64,000 nt of DNA from Actinomycetota bacterium (GTDB lineage: Bacteria > Actinomycetota > Aquicultoria > SURF-47): the NCBI GenBank assembly GCA_003599235.1, contig QZJE01000006.1, positions 1 through 64,000 of the forward strand. Reading direction: 5' to 3'. The translations under genes and the position numbers were made by a program. Shown one piece after another: positions 8,872-18,468 of this stretch. Position 1 is the stretch's first letter; the number at the start of each line of letters is the position of its first letter. The notes under the pieces are model-generated. The model did not search any database. It saw only the letters and a program-made list of their open reading frames with translations, and had not been told where the DNA came from.

Positions 8872-10079
8872 TACTTTATACAACCCTGAGCGATTTCTAG
8901 CCATTGGCTGGCAGGAAACTTCTCTATGAATTGCTGGTAACTCTTTTGTGCCAACTCAAAGTTACCCATTTTCTCATAAACTTGGGCTAGTCTTAGATAA
9001 GCTATCTCTGCTTCCTTGGCATCAGGATAATTAGCTATTAATTTCTGTAAGCTTTGCATAGAAGTTTCGTATTTATGCTGTTTTAAGCACAAATTAGAGA
9101 TTTTTAATAAAATTTTAGCATCAAAAAGATAGTTGGGGTAAAACTCCTGCAACATTGAGCATACTTGAGAAGCAGGTTCAGCTTGGCCTTTTAATATATA
9201 TAAATCAAGAGCCTTTCTATAGTAGCTTACAGCTTTTTCTTCGTTATCGCTTAATGCCCAATTTTGAGCAGCTTGACTATAAAATTCGGGGTTATTAGGC
9301 TGTTGGTCTATCAATCTATCATATTGTTCAGCGGAGAGTCTAAAGCTTCCCATTTTTGATGTACTTCCAGCCTTTGCTTCATCAAACTCAACTTCAGCTT
9401 CCTTGCTTAAATTAAGAAAGTGTACTGCTACCAGTCCTGCTAAAAATCCTCCGATATGTCCCCAATACGCTGTACCGGCAACTGCTCCTGATTGTATTTG
9501 TATAAAACCTAAGATCAACTGCTCGCCAAAGTAAAAAAGGATAGCCCAAAAAGCGCTGACGGTAAAAGTGCTAAAAAACAGTGGAAAAATTAACCAAAAT
9601 CCATAACAAAAGCTAATTTTATTCTTTTTAAAACGAAGCATTGCAATGCCAAGCAAGCCAAAAATTGCTCCTGAGGCACCTATCATAGGAATATTGGTAG
9701 CGCTCGGCGCAAAAATAATATTAATTATCAAAAAGAAAAGCGCCGCTACAAGTCCACTGGCAAAATATACTGCCGCTAATTTTTTTGCCCCCAGCACATC
9801 TTCTAACAAACTGCCAAAAATAATAAATATAATCATGTTGCCAAGTAAGTGGCTAACGTTAATAAGCGGAGGTGGGCTCGCATGTAAAAACATATAAGTT
9901 AACCAGGTAAACCAAGCGTTCCCATTAGGAAGAAATCCCCATGCTCGATATATGGCTTCAATATTTTTGGCAAAAAGCAACATTACAAACAGAGCTACAT
10001 TTATCAGCACTACACTCAGTGTGAAATAAGGTATCTTCTTTTGAGACCTATGAATCAAAAAAGGAAAAACAAAGAACAT
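8871..10079 (-). CDS. Rhomboid-family membrane protease with C-terminal TPR region
   Basis: HLLGNMIIFIIFG, GASGAIFGLLG, AYWGHIGGFLAG; C-terminal tetratricopeptide-like repeats. Confidence 0.9.
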   Translation of the reverse strand: MFFVFPFLIHRSQKKIPYFTLSVVLINVALFVMLLFAKNIEAIYRAWGFLPNGNAWFTWLTYMFLHASPPPLINVSHLLGNMIIFIIFGSLLEDVLGAKKLAAVYFASGLVAALFFLIINIIFAPSATNIPMIGASGAIFGLLGIAMLRFKKNKISFCYGFWLIFPLFFSTFTVSAFWAILFYFGEQLILGFIQIQSGAVAGTAYWGHIGGFLAGLVAVHFLNLSKEAEVEFDEAKAGSTSKMGSFRLSAEQYDRLIDQQPNNPEFYSQAAQNWALSDNEEKAVSYYRKALDLYILKGQAEPASQVCSMLQEFYPNYLFDAKILLKISNLCLKQHKYETSMQSLQKLIANYPDAKEAEIAYLRLAQVYEKMGNFELAQKSYQQFIEKFPASQWLEIAQGCIK

Positions 10080-10102
10080 CTTTAACCTGCCTGTTAATTA
10101 AT

Positions 10103-10129
10103 TTATCGGCATACCAGCTATAAGCTTTA
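10103..10129 (-). promoter_or_regulatory. Sigma28/FliA/WhiG-type promoter candidate upstream of rhomboid gene
   Basis: Minus strand TAAAGCTT-N11-GCCGATAA. Confidence 0.6.
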
Positions 10130-10144
10130 AGCTGTATGCTTTAA
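10117..10144. repeat. Heptamer array: GCTATAA GCTTTAA GCTGTAT GCTTTAA
   Basis: Four consecutive 7-nt units between rsmE and the rhomboid gene. Confidence 0.75.
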
Positions 10145-10145
10145 A

Positions 10146-10868
10146 CTACGGCTTACCACTTAAGTTTATCCAATTAACAACTGCAGAAGCAGACACCGCA
10201 GCAGTTTCCATTCTTAGATTTGTAAGCCCTAAGCTGCATACATATACATTTTTTTTATCTTTTAATAAGCTTACTTCTTCCTGGCTCAAGCCACCCTCTG
10301 GGCCAATAATGATAGCTAATTTATTATCAAACTGGTTAGCTACGGGAAAATCTTTTGTTTCTTCCCAAAATACAAACACCTTGTCGTAATTGGTAATTTT
10401 TTGAACAATACCTGATAACTTGATTGGTTGATTAATTGTAGGCAAGATTAAGTTTCCCGATTGTTTAGCCGCCTCAATAGTAATTTTATGCCACCGCTTA
10501 ATTTTTTTGCTTGTATCAGATGTTTTGGCGATAGTGCGTTTTGATATAAACGGATTTATCGAAGCTACGCCAAGCTCAGTTAATTGACGGACGATTAAAT
10601 CCATCTTAGAGCCTTTAGCTAAACCAATAAAGACATCTAATTCAAATGGATGTTTGTATTCTTCTTTTTTTTCTATTTCAAGCTCGACTATCTTATTTAT
10701 TTTACTGATTATGCAGCTTAGCTTGAGCCCGGAACCATCAAATAAAATAACTTCGTCTGCGGTATTTAGACGCAAGACGTTAACAGCGTGGTTAGCTTCT
10801 TTTCCTTTAAGATATGCAACAGTGCCTTCAACACTTTCTCTGGTTATAAAAAAACGAGGGATTGACAT
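10146..10868 (-). CDS. rsmE: 16S rRNA (uracil1498-N3)-methyltransferase
   Basis: IIGPEGGLSQEEV, LTNLRMETAAVSASA. Confidence 0.95.
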   Translation of the reverse strand: MSIPRFFITRESVEGTVAYLKGKEANHAVNVLRLNTADEVILFDGSGLKLSCIISKINKIVELEIEKKEEYKHPFELDVFIGLAKGSKMDLIVRQLTELGVASINPFISKRTIAKTSDTSKKIKRWHKITIEAAKQSGNLILPTINQPIKLSGIVQKITNYDKVFVFWEETKDFPVANQFDNKLAIIIGPEGGLSQEEVSLLKDKKNVYVCSLGLTNLRMETAAVSASAVVNWINLSGKP

Positions 10869-11596
10869 TAATTTAGCGACTCTAGTGTTTGACTTAAGTT
10901 AGATGTTACACACTTAACGGCTGATATAGCCCGGCCGTAGTTCATTCTGGTGGGCCCTAATATGCCTACTGCTCCGGAAGCTTTATTGTCTGGTCCATAT
11001 AATGAAGCCACCAAGCTTAAATCTTTAAAGCCCAACTCAGCATTTTCACTACCAATTTTAATAACAGGTTGTCCGGTATATAAAACTTTATGAAAAAAAT
11101 TGAGTAATTTATAGCCATTTTGGATGATATCAAGCACTTCTGCAAATGATTCCCGACTGCTAAATTCAGGAAAATCTAATAGCTTGTTGGCTCCGCTAAA
11201 ATAAACTCGCTGCGTGCTAAGAGCTAATCCAATATAGTTAGTTATCTTTGATAACAAAAAAGCGGTTTGCTCCAACGTATTATCCAGTTCACTATTTATT
11301 TCTGCAAAAAAGTCCACAATACGGGCTCTTTCGTCTAAGTTTAAGCCCTTATCGTTTAATTCGTTAACATAATATCTATAGCCCAACTCGGTGGGAACAC
11401 GTCCAGCTGAGGTATGGGGATGATTTAGTAGTCCTGCTTTTTCTAAATAACTTAACTCGTTTCTAAGAGTTGCCCCACTGCACTTAAAAGCATATTTAAG
11501 TAAAAGCCGCCTAGAGCTTACCGGCTTAGCGTTTGTGATATAATCACCGATAACAGCACACAAAATTACCTTACGTCTGGTTGTTAGTTTATCCAT
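10868..11596 (-). CDS. hrcA: Heat-inducible transcription repressor HrcA, shortened
   Basis: LTTRRKVILCAVIGDYI, SGATLRNELSYLEKAGLLNHPHTSAGRVPTELGYRYYV; C-terminal GAVGILGPTRMNYGRAISAV; 242 aa. Confidence 0.88.
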   Translation of the reverse strand: MDKLTTRRKVILCAVIGDYITNAKPVSSRRLLLKYAFKCSGATLRNELSYLEKAGLLNHPHTSAGRVPTELGYRYYVNELNDKGLNLDERARIVDFFAEINSELDNTLEQTAFLLSKITNYIGLALSTQRVYFSGANKLLDFPEFSSRESFAEVLDIIQNGYKLLNFFHKVLYTGQPVIKIGSENAELGFKDLSLVASLYGPDNKASGAVGILGPTRMNYGRAISAVKCVTSNLSQTLESLN

Positions 11597-11632
11597 AAAA
11601 TCACGTATATATTATAAGGAAGCTTATGACTA

Positions 11633-12949
11633 GTGGCTAGTACATTGAAACTAACGATTATTCAGCCTTATCATAAATCAAATGTTAAACTGTTTGGTAA
11701 AGTATATATGAGCATGCTTACTTTGCCCGTACTGGCCTCCCTTTGCCCTGATGATGTGGAAGTGGATATCATTGATGAAAATATTGAGCCCATTAACTTC
11801 AGCAAAAGAACCGATGCCGTATGTATCTCTTCGATTACATCATGTGCTACCAGAGCTTACGAAATCGCCGATTATTACAAGCAAAAAGATGTTCCTGTAA
11901 TTTTAGGAGGCATTCATCCGACCATGATACCCCAAGAAGCAGCACTTCATAGCAATGCTGTTGTAATAGGCGAAGCCGAGCCCATATGGAACACCCTAAT
12001 AAAAGACCTAAAGAATAAGAGACTTAAAAAGTTCTATCATGCAGATGCAAAAGCTAATCTTAGTAACCTACCTATCCCCCGGCACGACTTAGCTAATAAG
12101 ACCGCCTATGTAAATATTCCAAAAGTAGAAACCTCCAGAGGCTGTCCTTTTAACTGTAGTTTTTGTTCTACCACTCGTTTCTTTGGAAACATTATGCGCT
12201 ACAGGCCAGTAGAAGAAGTTATCAAAGAAGTACGAGGCATAGATACTAACTTTGTCTTTTTTACCGATAATAATATTGTGGGCAATCCAAGATTTGCCAA
12301 AAAACTTTTTAAAGAATTAGCAAAACTAAATATTACATGGATAAGCCAAAGCTCACTTAATCTTGCAAATGATGATGAATTGCTTAAGTTGGCAGCAAAA
12401 AGCGGATGTGTGGGGATGCTGGTTGGTTTTGAATCCTTAAGTAAGGAATCTATTAAATCTGCCGGTAAAACCGTTAATAAGGTAGACAATTATTCTGAAC
12501 AAATAAAGAAAATACATAATGCCGGTATTAGTTTTATTGGGTGTTTTGTCTTAGGTTTTGATGACGATAAACAAGATGTTTTTAAAAAAACAGAAAAGTT
12601 TATTAGAAAAAACCACATTGAAATTCCCCAGTTAACAGTACTTACTCCCTTCCCGGGTACCGACTTAAGAGATGAGATAGAAAAAGAGGGGCGCTTGTTG
12701 CATAACGACTGGCAACGCTATGACGCCTGCCATGTGACTTTTAAGCCCAAAAAAATGACAGCAAAACAATTAAGGCAAAAATACGACAAGCTATGCAAAA
12801 AAATATATTCGTACCCATCAATTTTTAGAAGAGTTCTAAGTGCCTTGCTAAGACACAAAAGTATTTATAAATCAATTGTTGTCTGTCAGGTAAATGTGGT
12901 TTACAGGCGGCTATGGCAGGTGACAGTTGGAGACGATGCTGATTTGTAG
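11633..12949 (+). CDS. B12-binding-domain radical SAM protein
   Basis: N-terminal cobalamin-binding-like region, ETSRGCPFNCSFCSTTRFFG CxxxCxxC, SGCVGMLVGFES; plus strand. Confidence 0.88.
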   Translation: MASTLKLTIIQPYHKSNVKLFGKVYMSMLTLPVLASLCPDDVEVDIIDENIEPINFSKRTDAVCISSITSCATRAYEIADYYKQKDVPVILGGIHPTMIPQEAALHSNAVVIGEAEPIWNTLIKDLKNKRLKKFYHADAKANLSNLPIPRHDLANKTAYVNIPKVETSRGCPFNCSFCSTTRFFGNIMRYRPVEEVIKEVRGIDTNFVFFTDNNIVGNPRFAKKLFKELAKLNITWISQSSLNLANDDELLKLAAKSGCVGMLVGFESLSKESIKSAGKTVNKVDNYSEQIKKIHNAGISFIGCFVLGFDDDKQDVFKKTEKFIRKNHIEIPQLTVLTPFPGTDLRDEIEKEGRLLHNDWQRYDACHVTFKPKKMTAKQLRQKYDKLCKKIYSYPSIFRRVLSALLRHKSIYKSIVVCQVNVVYRRLWQVTVGDDADL

Positions 12950-12973
12950 GGGCACGGCGCGCCGTGCCCCTAC
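12946..12973. repeat. 28-bp perfect palindrome GTAGGGGCACGGCGCGCCGTGCCCCTAC, possible bidirectional terminator
   Basis: Perfect dyad between convergent genes; contains the TAG stop codons of both. Confidence 0.85.
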
Positions 12974-13797
12974 TCACCAAGGGGCAATTTTGCTTTCTGA
13001 AAAGCAATGGCTACTTTTTCTTTAATGTCTACGCTTAAACGGTGGGCATCTTCAGGATTTTTTGCATAAGCCAGTACTCGTAATTTAATTGATTTCGCTA
13101 AAAACTCACATACTTCTACCTGGGGTTCTTCTTTATTAAACCAGTACTTGCTAGCCTTTATTTGTTTTTTTATCAACCCCACGCATTTATTTAAATCGTT
13201 ACTGTAGGGTATATAAATTATTGTTTCGGCTAAAATCTCGTTTGTCCTAAGAGAATAATTTCTAATGATATTGGTACTTAGTTTCTCGTTAGGAACAATT
13301 ACCCGGCGATTGTCCCAAGTTTTGATAATAGTATGTATCAAAGTCATCTCTTCAACTTGGCCGTATTCACCATCTATTAGCACCCAGTCTTTTAAGCGAA
13401 TAGGCTGAGAAAAAGCTATCATCAACCCGGCAACAGCATCCCCCAAAGTCGTCCTGGCAGCTAAACCAAATACTAAGCCAACCACACCGGCTGAAGCTAA
13501 AAGAGCCGTTCCGATTCGGGCAAAGAAAGAAAACTGAAGTAGGGCAATGGCTGTGCCGGCAAACCATATAGATGCGATTACCAGTCGTTTTAGCATCTTC
13601 AGTTTAGTAACTGACGATGCTTTAACAGCGGCTTGTTCTTTTTTGGTAAGACGAGCAGGAATATATAGCACATGCCGGTTTAGCAGCTTGCTTGTTATAA
13701 ATGCAACTATCCATGTAATAAAAAAAATAACAACTGCCGTTATTAACTGCCCTATTAAGACTCTCTGGTTTATTATAAGCAATCTTATGTCATCCAA
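12970..13797 (-). CDS. MscS-family mechanosensitive channel
   Basis: LLASAGVVGLVFGLAARTTLGDAVAGLMIAFSQPIRLKDWV, VPNEKLSTNIIRNYS. Confidence 0.9.
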   Translation of the reverse strand: MDDIRLLIINQRVLIGQLITAVVIFFITWIVAFITSKLLNRHVLYIPARLTKKEQAAVKASSVTKLKMLKRLVIASIWFAGTAIALLQFSFFARIGTALLASAGVVGLVFGLAARTTLGDAVAGLMIAFSQPIRLKDWVLIDGEYGQVEEMTLIHTIIKTWDNRRVIVPNEKLSTNIIRNYSLRTNEILAETIIYIPYSNDLNKCVGLIKKQIKASKYWFNKEEPQVEVCEFLAKSIKLRVLAYAKNPEDAHRLSVDIKEKVAIAFQKAKLPLGE

Positions 13798-14971
13798 CTT
13801 TTATCTCCTTAAAAAAGCTTGCACCGAAAATATCGGCTTTAATGCCAAACATGTCAATAGCTGTTCTTCCTATATCGGCAAAAGATTTCCTTATCCCCAA
13901 ATCAATCCCACCATTAAGCCTCTTGCCGTAACAAAGCATCGGTACATATTCCCTGCTATGGTCGGTGCTGGTTTTAATAGTGGGGTCGCACCCATGATCG
14001 GCGGTTATTATCAAACAATCTTTTTCTCCCAGATTATTTATTACCTGCGGCATTGCCGCATCTACTTCAAGCAGGCCTTTGTAATAACCACACGGGTCGT
14101 TTCTGTGGCCCCATAGCATATCAAAATCAACCAGGTTTGTAAAAATCACCCCTTCTTTTTGCTTATCCATCAATTCCAATGTAACCCCTAAACCTTCTTT
14201 ATTATTATCTGTATGAAACGCTTTAGTAATCCCTCGACCTGAGAAAATCTCACTTATTTTGCCGACTGCCGAAACAGTAAAACCGGCCTCTTTAATATAA
14301 TCTAAGGCTGTTTTTGAAAAAGGCTTAACCGTATAATCTTTGCGCTGCGGTGTCCTTACAAAATGGCCAGGCCTGCCTGTAAAAGGCCTGGCGATTACCC
14401 TGGCCACGCTATATTTACCAACTAGCAGACTTCTGGCTAACTCACAATATCGATATAGATCTTTTAGAGTAATTACATCTAGGTGAACTGCGATTTGAAA
14501 AACCGAATCAGCCGATGTGTAGACAATAGGATAACCGGTATCTAGATGTTCTTGCCCTAATTTAGCGATTATTTCTGTTCCTGATGCAGCGATATTGCCA
14601 AGAATCCTGCGGCCTATTAAATGCTCGAACTTTGTAATTATCTCCTTAGGAAAACCATTAGAAAATACCGGAAAAGGCTTTTTGACAACTAATCCCATCA
14701 TCTCCCAATGGCCTGTTTGAGTATCTTTGCCAGCCGATATTTCAGCCATCTTAGCAAAAGAAGCCATGGGCTTTAGCTGTGGCTTAATTCCTTTTATGGG
14801 AATAATATTTCCAAGTCCCATTTTTTCTAAATGAGAAAGATCTAATCCGCCCACTACTTGAGCAATATTGGCTAAGGTGTTACTACCAGTGTCATTATAA
14901 TTGGCTGCATCAGGAAGCTCTCCAACACCTACGCTATCAAGCACTAGAATTATTAGTTTAGACATTATCAT
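13790..14971 (-). CDS. deoB: Phosphopentomutase
   Basis: LDSVGVGELPDA, DTQTGHWEMMGL, YTSADSVFQIAVH, DHGCDPTIKTSTDHSREYVP. Confidence 0.95.
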   Translation of the reverse strand: MIMSKLIILVLDSVGVGELPDAANYNDTGSNTLANIAQVVGGLDLSHLEKMGLGNIIPIKGIKPQLKPMASFAKMAEISAGKDTQTGHWEMMGLVVKKPFPVFSNGFPKEIITKFEHLIGRRILGNIAASGTEIIAKLGQEHLDTGYPIVYTSADSVFQIAVHLDVITLKDLYRYCELARSLLVGKYSVARVIARPFTGRPGHFVRTPQRKDYTVKPFSKTALDYIKEAGFTVSAVGKISEIFSGRGITKAFHTDNNKEGLGVTLELMDKQKEGVIFTNLVDFDMLWGHRNDPCGYYKGLLEVDAAMPQVINNLGEKDCLIITADHGCDPTIKTSTDHSREYVPMLCYGKRLNGGIDLGIRKSFADIGRTAIDMFGIKADIFGASFFKEIKVG

Positions 14972-15008
14972 ATAAACAATTATAGCAAGAGAAGATAATT
15001 AGCGGCTT

Positions 15009-17288
15009 TTGGGTAAATACATTAAAAAAATGAAGAAAAACAACCGCTTTAATCAAAAAGAATTACGGTTAGCTGACGTCTTAGAAACCGTAACTGATAT
15101 TTTCTTCGCTCTTGATAAAGAGTTTAATGTTTTATATATAAATCACGAAGCTGAAAAAGTATTTAAACTTAAGCGAAAAGAAATAATCGGCAAGCAAATA
15201 TGGTCAATAACTCCGCCGGATTTTAAAAGTTTTTATAAGCCTTTCTTAAATGCAAGAATCAATAAAACAAAACTTAAATTAAACAGGTACATTAAAAGCA
15301 AAAATCTTTGGTTTGGAGCCAGAATCTATCCCCTAGAAAACATGCTTTTTATATGCCTAAGAGATATTACCAAGCGCAAAAATATCGAAGACAGATTAAG
15401 AGTAACCCGAAGTACATTTGAATCAGTTATTCAAGCCATCCCAGACCCAATATTAATCATAAACAATGATTACACTGTAAAAGCAATAAATAAAGCCGCA
15501 AAAAAATATTTACCAGCAAAAGATATCTCTATTGCTAGAAAGTGTTTTGAGGTTTCGCATTTAAGAAAAGGTCCCTGTAGGGGTGCTGAGCATCCTTGTC
15601 CGTTAGAGAAAATACGTAAAGATAAAAAACCGGTAACAATGATACATAAGCATTTTAGCTCACAAGGCCAAGTAATCTATACCGAAATAACCGCCTCTCC
15701 TTTGACTGATAAAGATGGTAACCTCGAAGGAATTATGGAGTTAAACAGGGATATAACAGAGAAAATAAGTGCCGAGCAAAAAATTAAAAAAAGTGAGAGG
15801 CGCCTTAGAAATATCACCGACTCACTCGGCGAAGGTGTATATGTGCTGGATAAAAACGACAGACTAACTTTTATGAACCCTTCGGCCGAACGTCTACTAG
15901 GGTACAGCGAAAAAGAATTACTAGGCAAAAAAACTCACCAAAAATTTCATTTTCTAAAACCAAGCGGAAAGCACCTTAAAAAAAACGAATGTAATATTCA
16001 CCGCAGTTCTCAACTGACTAAAACATTTTTAAGCGATAACGATATCTTTGTAAGAAAAGACGGCTCCACTTTTCCTGTAGAATATATCGCTGCTCCAGTT
16101 AAATCAGATGGTCAAACAGTTGCCGTAGTGACAGCCTTTAGGGATATAAGCGAAAGAAAAGAAGCTGAGACAATACTGAAGCAAAGCGAACAACGTTTTA
16201 GGACAGTAGTAGAAAGTGCTATTGATGCCATAATTACAATTGATAATAACGGAAAAGTGGTTTCCTGGAATCGCTCTGCTGAAAAAATATTAGGATATAA
16301 CAAAGATGAAATATTGGGGAAATTAATAACCAAAATAATGCCTGAGCGGCTTATTCCCTACCATGAAAAAGGGATAGGAGAAGTTGTCATCACCGGTAAA
16401 TCTAAGTCTATTGGTAAAGTAATCGAGTGCACCGCTAAGAGAAAAGACGGCTTAGAAATCCCTGTTGAACTATCTTTAACCAGCTGGCGCATCGGAGAAG
16501 AAAACTACTATACCGGTATCCTAAGAGATATTTCTGAGCGCAAAGAATCCGAAGAAAAACTAAAAAAAGCTTACGAAACAGAGCATAATATCTCCGTCAC
16601 CTTACAAAAAAGTTTACTTCCAACAGATTTACCATTTATTAAAGAATTAGACTTTAAATACTACTATCAATCAGCTTCTTATAGTGCAGAGGTTGGAGGC
16701 GATTTTTTTGACATTTTTAGAACCGGCGATGGCAAATACGGAGTAACAATGGGTGATGTCGAAGGAAAAGGAGTAGAAGCTGCCACTGAGACTGCCAGAG
16801 TTAAGTTTATCGTAAGAGATAAAGCTTACTCCGGCATAGAGCCCCATGAGGTGATATGTAAAGTCAATAACTCCCTGGTAAAACAACGTACTCTGCCTTT
16901 TACTGCTTTAACTTACCTGTTATATGACCCTAAAACTTCTATAATTAAAATATGTAATGCCGGCAACCCTTATCCCTACTTTGTCGGCTCTGACCAATTT
17001 ATCAAAATTGCAGGCGTGCCGGTATCGGTTTTTGAAAATCAAAAATATGAGCAAATCCAGATTAAATTAAAGAAAAATGATACTTTTATTTTATTTACCG
17101 ATGGACTAATCGAGCCCAGACACAATCATACCTTCTTTGGCGAACAAAGAGTGCGCCAGTTCATTAAAAAAAACCCTAACCTAAAGGCAAACCGTCTTCT
17201 TAAATCCTTGGTTGATGAAGTAAGGAAGTTCTCTTTAAATAACCTCACAGATGACGTTTTGGTTTTATCCTTGCGTAAAAGAGCATAG
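15009..17288 (+). CDS. Multi-PAS sensor with C-terminal SpoIIE/RsbU-type PP2C phosphatase
   Basis: Repeated PAS/PAC blocks (GEGVYVLDKNDRLTFMNPSAERLLGYS, RDISERKEAE); QKSLLPTDLP, GGDFFDIF, FTDGLIEPR. Confidence 0.92.
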   Translation: MGKYIKKMKKNNRFNQKELRLADVLETVTDIFFALDKEFNVLYINHEAEKVFKLKRKEIIGKQIWSITPPDFKSFYKPFLNARINKTKLKLNRYIKSKNLWFGARIYPLENMLFICLRDITKRKNIEDRLRVTRSTFESVIQAIPDPILIINNDYTVKAINKAAKKYLPAKDISIARKCFEVSHLRKGPCRGAEHPCPLEKIRKDKKPVTMIHKHFSSQGQVIYTEITASPLTDKDGNLEGIMELNRDITEKISAEQKIKKSERRLRNITDSLGEGVYVLDKNDRLTFMNPSAERLLGYSEKELLGKKTHQKFHFLKPSGKHLKKNECNIHRSSQLTKTFLSDNDIFVRKDGSTFPVEYIAAPVKSDGQTVAVVTAFRDISERKEAETILKQSEQRFRTVVESAIDAIITIDNNGKVVSWNRSAEKILGYNKDEILGKLITKIMPERLIPYHEKGIGEVVITGKSKSIGKVIECTAKRKDGLEIPVELSLTSWRIGEENYYTGILRDISERKESEEKLKKAYETEHNISVTLQKSLLPTDLPFIKELDFKYYYQSASYSAEVGGDFFDIFRTGDGKYGVTMGDVEGKGVEAATETARVKFIVRDKAYSGIEPHEVICKVNNSLVKQRTLPFTALTYLLYDPKTSIIKICNAGNPYPYFVGSDQFIKIAGVPVSVFENQKYEQIQIKLKKNDTFILFTDGLIEPRHNHTFFGEQRVRQFIKKNPNLKANRLLKSLVDEVRKFSLNNLTDDVLVLSLRKRA

Positions 17289-17392
17289 CAATAACAAGCC
17301 CTCCCACCTGCTATTTTCTTAAATATTTACGTTTAAGTCTATCTGTAAAAGTCAATACTTATTCTATTAATATTTTTTCGGAGGTGATTTTA

Positions 17393-17533
17393 TTGGCAAG
17401 TAAGACCTATCTTAGCAAAGCAGAAGTTCCAGCCGGAAATATTTCCGTAGCAAAATGGGGATTTGTCATAATAAGCAGCATTATCGTGCTCTACATCATG
17501 GCAATTATTTTTCTGCCAGTTTACTCGCGGTAA
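17393..17533 (+). CDS. Small single-TM membrane protein, 46 aa, not in ORF track
   Basis: GGAGGTGA Shine-Dalgarno then TTG: (M)ASKTYLSKAEVPAGNISVAKWGFVIISSIIVLYIMAIIFLPVYSR*. Confidence 0.6.
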   Translation: MASKTYLSKAEVPAGNISVAKWGFVIISSIIVLYIMAIIFLPVYSR

Positions 17534-17548
17534 ATTGGATGTTCAGCG

Positions 17549-17576
17549 TTACCCCTCAACTCTTATCCCTCTCCCC
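17549..17576. repeat. Heptamer array: TTACCCC TCAACTC TTATCCC TCTCCCC
   Basis: Four 7-nt units; contains the xerD stop codon. Confidence 0.7.
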
Positions 17577-18468
17577 TGCGGCAGCTCCTTTTAGCCGCAC
17601 GGGGATGATATTTAAAATAAACCTCTTTTAAATACTTATTAGAGACATGCGTGTAAATCTGAGTGGTTGATATTGAAGAATGGCCGAGCATTTCCTGGAC
17701 ACTTCGCAAATCAGCTCCGTTTTCTAGTAAGTGAGTTGCAAATGAGTGTCTTAGGCTATGAGGGTAGATATCAACACCTGCTTTATCTGCATATTTTTTA
17801 ACGATTTGCCAACATCCTTGCCTGGTAATAGGCCTGCCTCTAGCATTTAAGAACACATTTGATATGCGAGCAGAAGCTAATTTAGGCCAGCCTTTTTGAC
17901 TATAATCCCCTAAAGCCTTAAGAGCAATTGAGCCAATTGGGATTACTCTTTGCTTTGAACCTTTTCCTGTAACTCTAATAAATCCGTTCTGATTATCAAT
18001 ATCATCAAAAGTTAAACCTACAAGTTCGCTAATACGCAATCCTGCACCATATAGTACCTCGAGCATGGCCTTGTCTCGATATCCGATTGGGGTAACCGGC
18101 TTTGGTTGTTTAAGCAGACGTTCAACTTCTGCTTGACCAAAAACCTTGGGTAATTTTTTGGGTTTTTTGTACGAATCTAAATCTTGAGTGGGCAGGTTTT
18201 TGATTTCGCCCTCCATCAACAAAAACTTATAAAAAGAACGTAAGCAAGCCACTGCCCTTGCTACACTAGCCGGGCTTTTGTCTTTTGCTAAGAAATTTAG
18301 ATATTTTCTAACAGATATTACATCTATTTTTTTGAAGCTTATATTCGATTTTAAGAGATACTGATTGAAATACTTAAGATCACGTTTGTATGAATCTGTA
18401 GTATTTACAGATAGGCCCCGCTCGATAGTTAAATAATTAATAAAATCCTCAATATAGTGCTGCATCAC
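17563..18468 (-). CDS. xerD: Tyrosine recombinase XerD
   Basis: LYGAGLRISELVGL, HSLRHSFATHLLENGADLRSVQEMLGHSSISTTQIYTHV; C-terminus extended past HPRA by AKRSCRRGEG. Confidence 0.92.
   Translation of the reverse strand: MMQHYIEDFINYLTIERGLSVNTTDSYKRDLKYFNQYLLKSNISFKKIDVISVRKYLNFLAKDKSPASVARAVACLRSFYKFLLMEGEIKNLPTQDLDSYKKPKKLPKVFGQAEVERLLKQPKPVTPIGYRDKAMLEVLYGAGLRISELVGLTFDDIDNQNGFIRVTGKGSKQRVIPIGSIALKALGDYSQKGWPKLASARISNVFLNARGRPITRQGCWQIVKKYADKAGVDIYPHSLRHSFATHLLENGADLRSVQEMLGHSSISTTQIYTHVSNKYLKEVYFKYHPRAAKRSCRRGEG
17573..17604. repeat. Hairpin CCCCTGCGGC-agctcctttta-GCCGCACGGGG
   Basis: Imperfect inverted repeat abutting the heptamer array within the xerD 3' end. Confidence 0.6.
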
